Of a stretch of DNA of 64,000 bases, positions 1 through 10,467 are shown in pieces. Under the pieces are notes generated by a model. It had not been told where the DNA came from, ran no database searches, and saw only the letters and a list, made by a program, of their open reading frames with translations. Source of the DNA: Candidatus Haliotispira prima. Lineage in GTDB: Bacteria; Spirochaetota; Spirochaetia; SP-2023. The position numbers were made by a program, and so were the translations under genes. Each line of letters starts with the position of its first letter. Positions within the stretch are counted from its first letter, which is position 1. The stretch is taken from assembly GCA_029867005.1 (NCBI GenBank), contig CP123443.1:1984001-2048000 (forward strand), read 5' to 3'.

Positions 1-1
1 G

Positions 2-565
2 CTGGATAATGCCGAAAAAGGCTACGCCGCTTACAGTGTCAAACTGAGGAAAATTAAGAACTACCCGAATGCCGGATACAAAGAGTATTACCTTTCCCAC
101 AGTTGGCGGCGGGAAGTTCCCAACATTACCCGCAAGAACAAGCGCATCCATTTTGCCCAGCAAGGTTGGATCCGCTTGCTGTCTCGGCCCGACCAGGCAT
201 CTGCGGGCAGACCGATTCCGTCCCAGATTAACGCCTTGATTATGGATGTTTCTCTGGGTGGTTGCAGTCTGGTGCTAAAGTCAAAATCCCGGGACATCTT
301 CGCCAAGAACCAGCGAGTCCTGATTCGTTGCAACAACCCCAATGCCCGACGCTCCCATCCGGGCCGGAGAATCAGCGAAGAACCGTTCTACCAGATAGAG
401 GGGTCTGTCACCAGAGTCAGCATTGCCTCCAACAAGAGAAATGACAATCTTTGTACCATTCATGTAAAGTTCGGCAAACTGGAACCCCAGACCAGAAACA
501 GCTTGGGTTCATTGATTTATGGCCTGGAAATAATCCGGTCGCGCAGCAGAGTTCTGAGAGGATAG
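2..565 (+). CDS. PilZ-domain protein, 5' end outside window
   Basis: The frame is open from base 2, so the N-terminus is missing; 187 residues are visible. A PilZ domain is indicated by the arginine motif RKNKR (visible residues 44-48) and the downstream DVSLGG motif (82-87), the two elements that bind cyclic di-GMP in PilZ proteins. The protein ends in a basic tail. PilZ proteins are cyclic di-GMP receptors that in spirochaetes commonly affect motility; the specific target cannot be told from this fragment. The missing N-terminus could carry a YcgR-like or other domain. The gene lies upstream of eno on the same strand, but eno has its own promoter. Confidence 0.75.
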   Translation: MDNAEKGYAAYSVKLRKIKNYPNAGYKEYYLSHSWRREVPNITRKNKRIHFAQQGWIRLLSRPDQASAGRPIPSQINALIMDVSLGGCSLVLKSKSRDIFAKNQRVLIRCNNPNARRSHPGRRISEEPFYQIEGSVTRVSIASNKRNDNLCTIHVKFGKLEPQTRNSLGSLIYGLEIIRSRSRVLRG

Positions 566-656
566 TCCTACGGGAAGGAGGAGCATCTTTCCCGTGTGCG
601 AATTGTATATTTCATTGTGATGAGTTTGTACGTAAAGACTTAAAGGGTTTGAATCC

Positions 657-684
657 TTGACCTAAAGCCCATACTGTCTATACT
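657..684 (+). promoter_or_regulatory. sigma70-type promoter of eno
   Basis: TTGACC (657-662) and TATACT (679-684) are separated by 16 bp, each one mismatch from the sigma70 consensus. They lie about 80 bp upstream of the eno ATG. Inferred from sequence only. Confidence 0.5.
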
Positions 685-759
685 CGCCGGCGAGGACTCC
701 GGTTACAGAATAGTAGGGAGGGTCTCCGCAAGAGAACGTCAAGAGAACGTAAGGAGTAA

Positions 760-2067
<1,308 letters not shown>

Positions 2068-2216
2068 TTCTGTAGTCCTCTCTCCCCTTTTCGCTTTTCC
2101 CGGTGGTGACACAGGTTGTCCCCCCTCACTAGAGTAGCGCGTATGACTTGTGTTACACTCAGTGCGCCGGGAAAGGGCGGGGAGCTGAGGCACCGGAACC
2201 CCTCTAATTACCCCTA

Positions 2217-2245
2217 TTGCCAAGCCTCTTAAATGAGTATACAAT
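2217..2245 (+). promoter_or_regulatory. Promoter of lipoprotein copy A1
   Basis: TTGCCA (2217-2222), 17-bp spacer, TACAAT (2240-2245). The -10 box ends 46 nt before the leader ATG. Same layout in all 15 paralogous genes. Confidence 0.7.
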
Positions 2246-2291
2246 TCAGACCGCAAATCATATTTATCCATTTTCTCAAAGGAGCACCCCC

Positions 2292-3310
2292 ATGGAAAAA
2301 CAAGATCAGATATTGACTGATATTGGCATAAACGGTACAATATCCAATATCCAATATCCAATATCCAATATCACACTACTTTAGAAAACAAGCAGTTACT
2401 TAGATCCCCTACAAACCGTCCCAGACCTTTTTATTCATTTCTCTACCGTCTTTTACCCTTCTTTTTTCTCTCCGTTCTCGGTCTGTCTCTGCACGCCTGC
2501 GCCCCGATCTCGGACACGAGTGACCCGGCGGCCAAACCCGCCGATATTTCCTTTTCCGTCACCGCCGTGGCTTCCTCTGTGCAATTTGAGGTGACCGGTG
2601 TTCCCGCCCTTACCGATGTGGGGGCCGTTATCCGCTTAGCGGCGGAAGCCGCTCCCACCCAAACCGAAGCCCAAGCGAGCAAGGGCTATGTCAGCCTGAG
2701 TATCGAGGCAAACAGCACCCGCAAATTTAGCATCAGCCAACACTACGGCAGCAATTTTGAAGATGGTGGCTTTACTCTGGACGATGTCCTCACGCCCAAT
2801 ACAAAATACAAATTGTATCTGTATATGCCTTCGACTATTGACTTAGGACAAACAGGGATTAAAGGCGGAGCAATTAAGGGGAATACAGTCGAAATTTCTT
2901 TTACTACGGCGAGTTTACCCGCTGAGGGAGATGCCGTATGGAGCGAGAAACGGACAGCTAAAGAATATGTTGCCAGTCTCAACGAATACCACTTTATGGA
3001 AAACCAAACAGGTGTATTTGTGGCCTACTTTTGGTCATCATCTAGGCCTGTTCTTATTGATACTGTTACTAAAGATGATAACAACAAAAATTATGGTTTA
3101 GGAAGCCATGCTAGTCGTATTGTAACACCAATTTCCGATTTTTACTATAATGGAGGAGTAATTACAGGTTATGATTCTAAGGTATCTCAATACACCTACT
3201 CCATAGGTGCCGACAGAGTAGTTTCTCCAATTCTAAGAAACTCTGTCGGCATCTCTGTCACTACTCACAGCTCATCCATAAAGTATGATACTGTCGTTAA
3301 TGGCTATTAG
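2292..3310 (+). CDS. Phase-variable lipoprotein, family A copy A1, OFF (n=4)
   Basis: ATG 2292 follows AAAGGAG and begins a 30-residue leader that runs through the heptamer tract and stops at TAG 2382-2384. The lipoprotein is in another frame, open from within the tract to 3310: a basic, hydrophobic signal segment (LLPFFFLSVLGLSL), lipobox HAC with the cysteine codon at 2498-2500, and a mature domain of about 270 residues. No ATG, GTG or TTG occurs in that frame between tract and cysteine, so it should not be made as it stands. One extra unit (n=5) would fuse the parts into a 341-residue lipoprotein. The mature domain contains a LTPNTKYKLYLYMP segment recalling fibronectin type III strands (weak inference). 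The C-terminal third is class W (YFWSS...VVNGY). Function unknown, probably a surface lipoprotein. Confidence 0.8.
2339..2372 (+). repeat. Heptamer tract A1: (AATATCC)4 plus 6 nt
   Basis: Four perfect units and a partial fifth, starting 47 nt after the first base of the ATG. The distance from ATG to the cysteine codon is 206 nt (2 mod 3), so the gene is OFF; n of 2, 5 or 8 would be ON. Confidence 0.95.
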
Positions 3311-3527
3311 TGGTACAATGTTATTGGAGTTACAATAAATTATGGTATGGGGATACACCCTTACAGTTCGACAGGCTCACCCCCCGGTCTAATCGACTCA
3401 AATAATCCCCACTACTGTAATTCCCCTCCCTTGGAGGGGTGCCCTTCAGGGCGGGGTGGTCCATGGCCCTCCCTTGGCAAGGAGACCAATTAGGGGTCTT
3501 GACACTCAAACCCCTCTAAGGCCCCCC
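3311..3527 (+). repeat. Intergenic short repeats after A1
   Basis: Contains the conserved 3' flank (TTATTGGAGTTACAATAAA, directly after the stop), one copy of the TTCGACAGGCTCACC element, and one GC-rich double-hairpin element (CCCCTCC-CTT-GGAGGGG followed by GCCC-TTCA-GGGC). No gene seen. Confidence 0.7.
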
Positions 3528-3556
3528 TTGCCAAGCCTCTTAAATGAGTATACAAT
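3528..3556 (+). promoter_or_regulatory. Promoter of lipoprotein copy A2
   Basis: TTGCCA (3528-3533), 17-bp spacer, TACAAT (3551-3556); 46 nt from -10 to the ATG. Confidence 0.7.
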
Positions 3557-3602
3557 TCAGGCTGCAAATCATATTTATCCATTTTCTCAGAGGAGCACCC
3601 CC

Positions 3603-4642
3603 ATGAAAAAGCAAAAGGACATATTGACGGACATTGGTATAAACAGTATAATATCCAATATCCAATATCCAATATCCAATATCACACTACTTTAGAAAAC
3701 AAGCAGTTATTTCACCCCCCTACAAACCGTCCCAGACCTTTTTATTTATTTCTCTACCGTCTTTTACCCCTCCTTTTTCTGTCCGTTCTCGGTCTGTTTC
3801 TGCACGCCTGCGTGCCGCTGTCAGACAGTAAGGACCCGGCGGCCAAACCCGCCGATATTTCCTTTTCCGTCACCGCCGTGGCTTCCTCTGTGCAATTCGA
3901 GGTGACCGGTGTTCCCGCCCTTACCGATGTGGGGGCCGTTATCCGCTTAGCGGCGGAAGCCGCTCCGACTCAAACCGAAGCCCAAGCGAGCAAGGGCTAT
4001 GTCAGCCTGAGTATCGAGGCGGGCAGTACCCGCAAATTTAGCATCAGCCAACATTACCGCAGCAATTTTGAAGATGGTGGCTTTACTCCGGCCGATGTCC
4101 TCACACCCAATACAAAATACAAATTGTATCTGTATATGCCTTCGACTATTGACTTAGGCCAAACAGTAATTAAAGGCGGAGAGATTCAGGGCGATACAGT
4201 TGAAATTTCTTTTACTACGGCGAGCTTGCCCGCTCCGGGGGATACAGTATGGAGCCGAAAATGGACAGCTAAAGAATATGTTGCCAGTCTCAACGAATAC
4301 CACTTTATGGAAAACCAAACAGGTGTATTTGTGGCTTACCTCCAAAGCCCCTATATACCTTTTTTAAATGAGTTTAACGTTAATGTGGATAGCAGGTCCG
4401 GGGCTATCCGGGAAATAGGTCATTACAGCCCCGGTTCAAGTACCTCAGCAACACCGGCAATTAATTTTTATTATAATGCAGGGATAGTAACGGGTTATCC
4501 CTCTACGGCAACGAGCCACACGATTTATATAATTGCGGCAGACAAAGTGGCTACTCCAATTCTTCGAAATCTGCTAAAAAATGCTTCCAGTCCTTTCAGC
4601 GGACCTCCTCATAATATTAATACTCCCATATCCCGTTATTAG
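3603..4642 (+). CDS. Phase-variable lipoprotein, family A copy A2, OFF (n=4)
   Basis: AGAGGAG precedes ATG 3603. The leader stops at a TAG just after the tract (3693-3695). The lipoprotein frame, with signal segment LLPLLFLSVLGLFL and lipobox HAC, is open from the tract to 4642; its first possible start codon is a GTG directly after the cysteine, which would lose the signal peptide. With n=5 the product would be 348 residues. The first part of the mature domain is nearly identical by eye to copy A1, while the last third is class P (LQSPYIPF...PISRY). Expected to be lipid-anchored when ON. Function unknown. Confidence 0.8.
3650..3683 (+). repeat. Heptamer tract A2: (AATATCC)4 plus 6 nt
   Basis: Same tract as A1, entered from AAACAGTAT. 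Frame OFF; one added unit would turn it ON. Confidence 0.95.
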
Positions 4643-4857
4643 CGGAATAGTTTTATTGGGCTACAATAAAGAAAGGGGCTCGACCAAGGCCCTGCGCAGG
4701 GTTCGACAGGCTCACCCCCAGTCTAGTGGACTCAAATCCCCCCACTGTTGTAATTCCCCTCCCTTGGAGGGGTGCCTTTCAGGGCGGGGTGGTCCATTCC
4801 TCTCCCTTGGCAAAGGGACTAATTAGGGATGGTGGCACCAGAACCCCTCTAACCCCC

Positions 4858-4886
4858 TTGCCAAGCCTCTTAAATGAGTATACAAT
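4858..4886 (+). promoter_or_regulatory. Promoter of lipoprotein copy A3
   Basis: TTGCCA (4858-4863), 17-bp spacer, TACAAT (4881-4886); 46 nt to the ATG. The gap from 4643 holds the conserved 3' flank, one TTCGACAGGCTCACC element and one GC-rich double hairpin. Confidence 0.7.
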
Positions 4887-4932
4887 TCAGACCGCAAATC
4901 ATATTTATCCATTTTCTCAGAGGAGCACCCCC

Positions 4933-5963
4933 ATGAAAAAACAAAAGGACATATTGACGGACATTGGCATAAACAGTATAATATCCAATATCCAATATCC
5001 AATATCCAATATCACACTACTTTAGAAAACAAGCAGTTATTTCACCCCCCTACAAACCGTCCCAGACCTTTTTATTCATTTCTCTACCGTCTTTTACCCT
5101 TCTTTTTTCTCTCCGTTCTCGGTCTGTTTCTGCACGCCTGCGCCCCGATCTCGGACACGAGTGACCCGGCGGCCAAACCCGCCGATATTTCCTTTTCTGT
5201 TAATGCGGTCGCTTCCTCTGTCCAATTCGAGGTGACCGGTGTTCCCGCCCTTACCGATGTGGGGGCCGTTATCCACTTAGCGGCGGAAGCCGCTCCCACC
5301 CAAACAGAAGCCCGGGCGAGCAAGGGCTATGTCAGCCTGAGTCTAGAGGCAAACAGCACTCGCAAATTTAGCATCAGCCAACACCACGGCAGTGATTTTA
5401 CGGATGGTGGTTTTACTCTGGCGGATGTCCTCACACCCAATACAAAATACAAATTATATCTGTATATGCCTTCGACTATTGACTTAGGCCAAACAGTAAT
5501 TAAAGGCGGAGAGATTCAGGGCGATACAGTTGAAATTTCTTTTACTACGGCAAGCTTGCCCGCTCCGGGAGATGCCGTATGGAGTCGGAAATGGACAGCG
5601 AAAGAATATGTTGCCAGTCTCAACAAATACCACTTTATGGAGAGCCAAACAGGTGTATTTGTGGCTTATTTTGAAAGCCCCTATATACCTTTTACTAATG
5701 AATTCTCCATTGATATAGACGGATTTCCTCAACCGGTGGGTTATTACAATCCCATTTCAGCTCCCGCAGTAAGACCAGCAGCTAACTTTTATTTGAATAT
5801 GGGACTAATAACAGGATACCCCTCCAGCACAACAAGCCAAACAACCTATTTGATTATTGCAGATAAAGTGGCTTCTTCTGTTCTTCGGGAGATACTAAAA
5901 AATTCTTCCACTCCTTCCGTTGGACTTTCTTATAATCTTCTTACTCCCATATCCCGTTATTAG
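4933..5963 (+). CDS. Phase-variable lipoprotein, family A copy A3, OFF (n=4)
   Basis: ATG 4933 after AGAGGAG. Promoter, UTR and leader are almost the same as in A2, so the 5' cassettes appear to share recent ancestry. The leader terminates after the tract at TAG 5023-5025. The lipoprotein frame (lipobox HAC, then APISDTSDPAAK) is open to 5963 and would give 345 residues at n=5. Mature domain: conserved first half, class P C-terminal third ending PISRY. Without a frame change only weak internal starts within the mature part exist, such as GTG 5232. Function unknown. Confidence 0.8.
4980..5013 (+). repeat. Heptamer tract A3: (AATATCC)4 plus 6 nt
   Basis: Four full units and a partial. OFF; n=5 would be ON. 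Confidence 0.95.
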
Positions 5964-6076
5964 CGGGATAGTTTTATTGAGATTACAATAAAGAAAGGAC
6001 CTCTGCCAAGGCCCTGCGCAAGGTTCGACAGGCTCACCTACCGATCCGACAGGCTCAAATAATCCCCACAGTTGTA

Positions 6077-6230
6077 ATTCCCCTCCCTTGGAGGGGTGCC
6101 CTTCAGGCCGGGGTGGTCTATTCCCCTCCCTTGGAGGGGTGCTCTTCAGGGCGGGGTGGTCTATTCCCCTCCTCCGGAGGGGTGCCCTTCAGGGCGGGGT
6201 GGTCTATCCCCCTCCCTTGGAGGGGTCGGG
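6077..6230 (+). repeat. 43-bp GC-rich tandem repeat, 3 units plus partial
   Basis: Three 43-bp units (6077-6205) and a truncated fourth. Each unit can form two adjacent hairpins, CCCCTCC/GGAGGGG and GCCC/GGGC. Same family as the large array at 8643. Lies between A3 and the family D gene. Confidence 0.85.
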
Positions 6231-6250
6231 GTGATCGTCTGTGACACCCC

Positions 6251-6279
6251 TTGACAAAACTCCAAAACGAATATATAGT
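6251..6279 (+). promoter_or_regulatory. Promoter of lipoprotein copy D1
   Basis: TTGACA (6251-6256, perfect consensus), 17-bp spacer, TATAGT (6274-6279). The flanking sequence differs from the family A promoters but the spacing is the same. Confidence 0.75.
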
Positions 6280-6316
6280 CAATTCGTAAATTCACTTTGA
6301 CCAAAGGAGCATTTTC

Positions 6317-7343
6317 ATGAAAAAAAAAGACGAACTGTTGACTGATATTGGCATAAACAGTATAATATCCAATATCCAATATCCAATATCCAATATCCAA
6401 CCAATTACTAAAATCTTCATTAATTAATTTTGGCCTTTTATTCAAATCCCCCCCATTATTTTCTCGATTATTTCCCTCTCTTTTTTGCTTTTTTTCCATT
6501 TTTTTCATTCATCTGTTTTTTGCCGCCTGTGTCGATCTTGGCACAGAATCTGCTACGACATACACCGTCAGCTTCCAAACGGACGGAGGCAGCCCAATGC
6601 CTTCAGTGAAGGTCACCGGCGGCACTACACTTGACACTACACTAAGCAAAACCATAACGGCCCCGACTAAGGCGGCAAGTGGCACCATTACCTACTACTT
6701 TGGAGACTGGTACACCGTGGACAAAGCGAAGGGACATACGGGCAAGACCAAGTATGATTATACCAAGCCGGTAACGGGCGATATAACCCTCTACGCTCGC
6801 TGGTACACCGAACAACCTGCCGACAAGGCCTCTTTACAGGCACTGATTGCCGGCTTGGGAGATACTGCCGACCTCAACCACATTGACGTGCGTAAAATAA
6901 CCGATATGAATAAACTCTTCGAAGATAAGAAGACCTTTAATGGGGATATCACGGGTTGGGATGTCTCCAACGTTACTGATATAAACATAATGTTTCATGG
7001 TGCTTTAGAATTTAATCAACCCATAGGAGATTGGGATGTCTCCGGTGTTACTAATATGGAGAAGATCTTTAGCAATGCTGTAAAATTTAATCAACCCATA
7101 GGAAATTGGGAGGTCTCCGGTGTCACCAACATGGATGGTATGTTTAGTAATGCGTTAGAATTCAATCAACCTATAGGAAATTGGGATGTCTCCGGTGTCA
7201 CCAACATGAATAGTATGTTCTATATTGCCAAAGCCTTTGACCAGGATATTTCAGGTTGGACCGTAAGCCAGGTAACGGATTATCCATTTATTTTCGGAGG
7301 TAGTGGTATTAGCACGGCTCATAAACCCCCCAAATTTCGATAG
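6317..7343 (+). CDS. Phase-variable BspA/DUF285-type lipoprotein, copy D1, OFF (n=5)
   Basis: AAAGGAG precedes ATG 6317 (MKKKDELLTDIGIN leader). The leader frame stops at TAA 6425-6427. The lipoprotein frame is open through the tract and encodes a long hydrophobic segment ending FFAAC (cysteine codon 6528-6530), then a TYTVSFQTDGG segment like an InlB B-repeat, and four or so repeats of about 25 residues with the pattern FNQPIGxWDVSGVTNM, typical of DUF285/BspA-like leucine-rich repeat surface proteins. The distance from ATG to cysteine is 211 nt (1 mod 3), so n of 4 or 7 would be ON; n=4 gives 339 residues. ATG 6597 could start a signal-less 248-residue product. BspA-like proteins are usually adhesins; here the role is inferred. 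Confidence 0.8.
6364..6398 (+). repeat. Heptamer tract D1: (AATATCC)5
   Basis: Five perfect units followed by AACC. Because the flanks differ in length from family A, n=5 is OFF here and loss of one unit would be ON. Confidence 0.95.
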
Positions 7344-7428
7344 CATACGGTACGGAAACTTCCAACTGCGTGCGATGCCGGCACGCAGTTGGCTGAATAT
7401 CTGAGTACCCCCTCTCCCAACGCCCCCC

Positions 7429-7457
7429 TTGCCAAGCCTCTTAAATGAGTATACAAT
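7429..7457 (+). promoter_or_regulatory. Promoter of lipoprotein copy A4
   Basis: TTGCCA (7429-7434), 17-bp spacer, TACAAT (7452-7457); 46 nt to the ATG. The gap between D1 and this promoter is only about 85 bp and lacks the GC-rich repeats. Confidence 0.7.
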
Positions 7458-7503
7458 TCAGGCTGCAAATCACATTTATCCATTTTCTCAGAGGAGCACC
7501 CCC

Positions 7504-8528
7504 ATGAAAAAACAAAAGGACATATTGACGGATATTGGCATAAACGGTACAATATCCAATATCCAATATCCAATATCCAATATCACACTACTTTAGAAAA
7601 CAAGCAGTTACTACTTTCTCTCCCAAACCGTTCCAAACCTTTTTATTCATTTCTTTCTCGTATTTTACCTCTCTTTTTTCTGTCCGTTCTCGGTCTGTCT
7701 CTGCCGGCCTGTGCCCCGATCTCGGACACGAGTGACCCGGCGGCCAAACCCGCCGATATTTCCTTTTCTGTTAATGCGGTCGCTTCCTCTGTGCAATTCG
7801 AGGTGACCGGTGTTCCGGCTGTTACCGATTTGGGGGCCGTTATCCGCTTAGCGGCGGAAGCTGCTCCGACTCAAACCGAAGCCCAAGCGAGCAAGGGCTA
7901 TGTCAGCCTGAGTATAGAGGCGAGCAGCACCCGCAAATTTAGCATCAGCCAACATTACCGCAGTGATTTTACAGATGACGGCTTTACTCTGGCCGATGTC
8001 CTCACGCCCAATACAAAATACAAATTGTATCTGTATATGCCATCGGCTATTGACTTAACACAAACAGGGATTAAAGGCGGAGCAATTAAGGGCGATACAG
8101 TTGAAATTTCCTTTACCACTGCGAGTTTACCCGCTGCGGGGGATACAGTATGGAGCGAGAAATGGACAGCTAAAGAATATGTTGCCAGTCTCAACGAGTA
8201 CCACTTTATGGAGAACCAAACAGGTATCATTGTACTTTACTTTGAAAGCCCCTATATACCTTTCTTTCATGAGATCACCATTGATGTGGATGGGACTATC
8301 CAACCGGTAGGCCGTTACACAGGCAGTTCAATGACCGCAACACCGCTCTACAACTTTTATTTTAATTATGGGTCGGTAGCGGGTTATCCTTCTACAGCAA
8401 CGAGCCACACCTTCCATATGATTATGGCAGACAACGGGACTTCTGTTCTTCAGAATCGACTAAAAACGTCTTCCATTCCTTCCGGTGGTCCTTCTTACGA
8501 TCTTCTTATTCCCATATCCCGTTATTAG
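7504..8528 (+). CDS. Phase-variable lipoprotein, family A copy A4, OFF (n=4)
   Basis: ATG 7504 after AGAGGAG; the leader ends shortly after the tract at TAG 7594-7596. The lipoprotein frame has lipobox PAC (LSLPACAPISD) and is open to 8528, giving 343 residues at n=5. Class P C-terminus (FESPYIPFFHE...PISRY). The mature first half matches the other A copies with scattered substitutions. The family D gene immediately upstream has an unrelated body, so cassettes of different families are interleaved. Function unknown. Confidence 0.8.
7551..7584 (+). repeat. Heptamer tract A4: (AATATCC)4 plus 6 nt
   Basis: Four units, entered from AAACGGTAC as in A1. OFF; n=5 would be ON. Confidence 0.95.
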
Positions 8529-8642
8529 TTGGCTGGTTTTATTCGAGTTACAATAAAGAAAGGATCTCTGCCAAGGCCCTGCTCAAGGTTCGACAGGCTC
8601 ACCTACCCGGTCTAATGGACTCAAATAATCCCCACTGCTGTA

Positions 8643-9090
8643 ATTCCCCTCCTGTGGAGAGGTGCCCTTCTGGGCAGGGTAGTCCATTCCCCTCCCTCGG
8701 AGGGGTGCCCTTCTGGGCGGGGTGGTCCATTCCCCTCCTGTGGAGGGGTGCCCTTCAGCGCAGGGTGGTCCATTCCCCTCCTGTGGAGGGGTGCCCTTCT
8801 GGGCGGGGTGGTCCATTCCCCTCCTGTGGAGGCGTGCCCTTCTGGGCGGGATGGTCCATTCCCCTCCTGTGGAGGCGTGCCCTTCAGGGCGGGGTAGTCC
8901 ATTCCCCTCCCTCGGAGGCGTGCCCTTCAGGGCGGGATGGTCCATTCCCCTCCCTCGGAGGCGTGCCCTTCAGGGCGGGATGGTCCATTCCCCTCCCTCG
9001 GAGGCGTGCCCTTCAGGGCGGGATGGTCCATTCCCCTCCCTCGGAGGCGTGCCCTTCAGGGCGGGGTGGTCCATTCCCCTCCCTTGGCAA
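8643..9090 (+). repeat. 43-bp GC-rich tandem array, 10 units plus partial
   Basis: Ten 43-bp units in direct head-to-tail order (8643-9072) and a degenerate partial. Variants inside the unit (CTGTGG versus CTCGG, GGGG versus GGCG, TTCTGGG versus TTCAGGG) change step by step along the array, as expected of local duplication. Each unit can form two hairpins. Long overlapping open frames on both strands here are a by-product of repeats without stop codons. The array fills most of the 8529-9136 gap. Confidence 0.95.
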
Positions 9091-9136
9091 AGGGACTAAT
9101 TAGGGATGGTGGCACCGGAACCCCTCTAAGGCCCAC

Positions 9137-9165
9137 TTGTCAAATATCCGAAATGAATATACAAT
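9137..9165 (+). promoter_or_regulatory. Promoter of lipoprotein copy B1
   Basis: TTGTCA (9137-9142), 17-bp spacer, TACAAT (9160-9165); 35 nt to the ATG. Confidence 0.7.
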
Positions 9166-9200
9166 AGGCTAAAATTACATAAGTTCGGAGGAGTTTTCTT

Positions 9201-10299
9201 ATGAAATATCAAAAAATACTGTTGACCGTTAACCGGCCAAGTGATATAATATCCCATATCCCATATCCCATATCCCATATCCCATATCCTTACCAGTTCT
9301 AAAACATATATACAGCTATTTTATCTTTTTCTACTGCCAAATAAATTGAAACTTTCCCAACCTTTTTCCTTTTTCTGTTTGTTTTCCATTCTTCTTATTC
9401 ATTTGGTTCTCTCCGCCTGTGCCCCGATCTCCGGCGACAGTAAGGACCCGGAACCCCCCGCTCCGATTGTCCTAGACACTTCCGTGGCTTGGGTCTCCAT
9501 GCGGGAGGGCCTGGTGCAATTTAACAATGGCACCCAAGGAGTCAGAACCATTGGCGTTGTGGCAAGTAAAGAGGCCACAGCCCCTGCCTATGCCAACGTC
9601 AGAGACTTGCCCGGTTTTTACACCAGAAAAACCAAAGTGGATGGAACACCGAGAACCGTTTATCTTTCGATGACCGATAAAATGACCACCGCCAAGTTTA
9701 ATGCGAATGTAACCGTTTCTGTTAATGGACAAGCTACAGACTTTGTCAGTGCCATTGCCGCCGCTCCCGAACTGCTGCACCCGAACACCAACTACTACGC
9801 TCATTTTTATGAGATCACAGGCACGACAGGCACAGCCATAAAAAAACTGGAATTTACGACAGAAAATTTTCCTGCCGTCTACCCAAGCTCGGAAGGAACG
9901 TACAGCAATGTTTATAACCAAATCAGGGCCGACAGCAGCTCTCCGGCTATAGAATACAAGACTTCTGAAAGTTATTTAATTCCGGCGAGATTTTATTACG
10001 TTTCAGTAAGTGGAGCAATGGATCATCAATTCCTACGGGAAACTAATTTCTATCGTATCAGTACAGTTACGGGAACAACACGCCCTTTGGGAAATCCCAT
10101 GCCGGCAATTTTATTTTATGACTTGTACAATATGACTCCCTCAGGACCTGAGGAGAATTTAACTCTTTGGGACGAAATGATAGGGATAGGTCCGCTTAAT
10201 ACGTATAACTTGAGTGAGCACTGGAGAATTGATCACGCATTTGGGGGGCGAGCCTTTTTATTTTACGACAATAAGAAGGCGGTATCAGTGACCGAGTAG
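9201..10299 (+). CDS. Phase-variable lipoprotein, family B copy B1, OFF (n=5)
   Basis: GGAGGAG lies upstream of ATG 9201. The leader (MKYQKILLTVNRPSD) is divergent and crosses a variant tract of ATATCCC units before a TAA. The lipoprotein frame is open through the tract to 10299. It has a signal segment FCLFSILLIHLVL, lipobox SAC, CAPISGDSKDPEPP, and about 290 mature residues with an LHPNTNYYAHFYEI segment resembling fibronectin type III strands. ATG to body is 1 mod 3, so n of 4 or 7 would be ON (363 residues at n=4). A TTG at 9346 is in frame but has no recognisable ribosome binding site. Close paralogue of B2. Function unknown. Confidence 0.78.
9249..9289 (+). repeat. Variant heptamer tract B1: (ATATCCC)5 plus 6 nt
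   Basis: The unit differs by one base from the AATATCC of the other genes but is also 7 bp and stop-free in all three frames. Five full units; OFF. Confidence 0.95.
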
Positions 10300-10325
10300 C
10301 TGTCCTTCAACAGCTATATTTTATA
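10297..10325 (+). terminator. Terminator overlapping the B1 stop codon
   Basis: TAGCTGT (10297-10303), loop CCTTCA, ACAGCTA (10310-10316), followed by a T/A-rich run TATTTTATAT. The stem begins with the stop codon itself. Confidence 0.6.
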
Positions 10326-10374
10326 TCCCTGCGGGGCAGGGGTGGCCGCACCCCTGCCCCGTCCAAGGCCCCCC

Positions 10375-10403
10375 TTGTCAAATCACCTAAATGAACATAC
10401 AAT
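10375..10403 (+). promoter_or_regulatory. Promoter of lipoprotein copy B2
   Basis: TTGTCA (10375-10380), 17-bp spacer, TACAAT (10398-10403); 64 nt to the ATG. Confidence 0.7.
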
Positions 10404-10467
10404 CAACCTGCAAATCGGCTTTGTTCATTTGCCTATCTTATTCCATTTTCTCCAAAGGAGCACTTTT

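Noticed and set aside
2292..2384. The 30-codon leader frame as an independent small gene or attenuator
   Set aside because: In C1 the same leader continues into the lipoprotein, so a switch explains it better; kept as an alternative in the findings.
2567..3310. Family A genes starting at internal GTG or TTG codons as cytoplasmic proteins
   Set aside because: These starts lie in or after the signal peptide, lack ribosome binding sites, and ignore the conserved promoter, ATG and tract upstream.
8615..9103. Long proline/glycine-rich open frames on both strands of the 43-bp array
   Set aside because: Frames stay open only because the repeat unit lacks stops; no ribosome binding site, and several overlapping frames are equally open.
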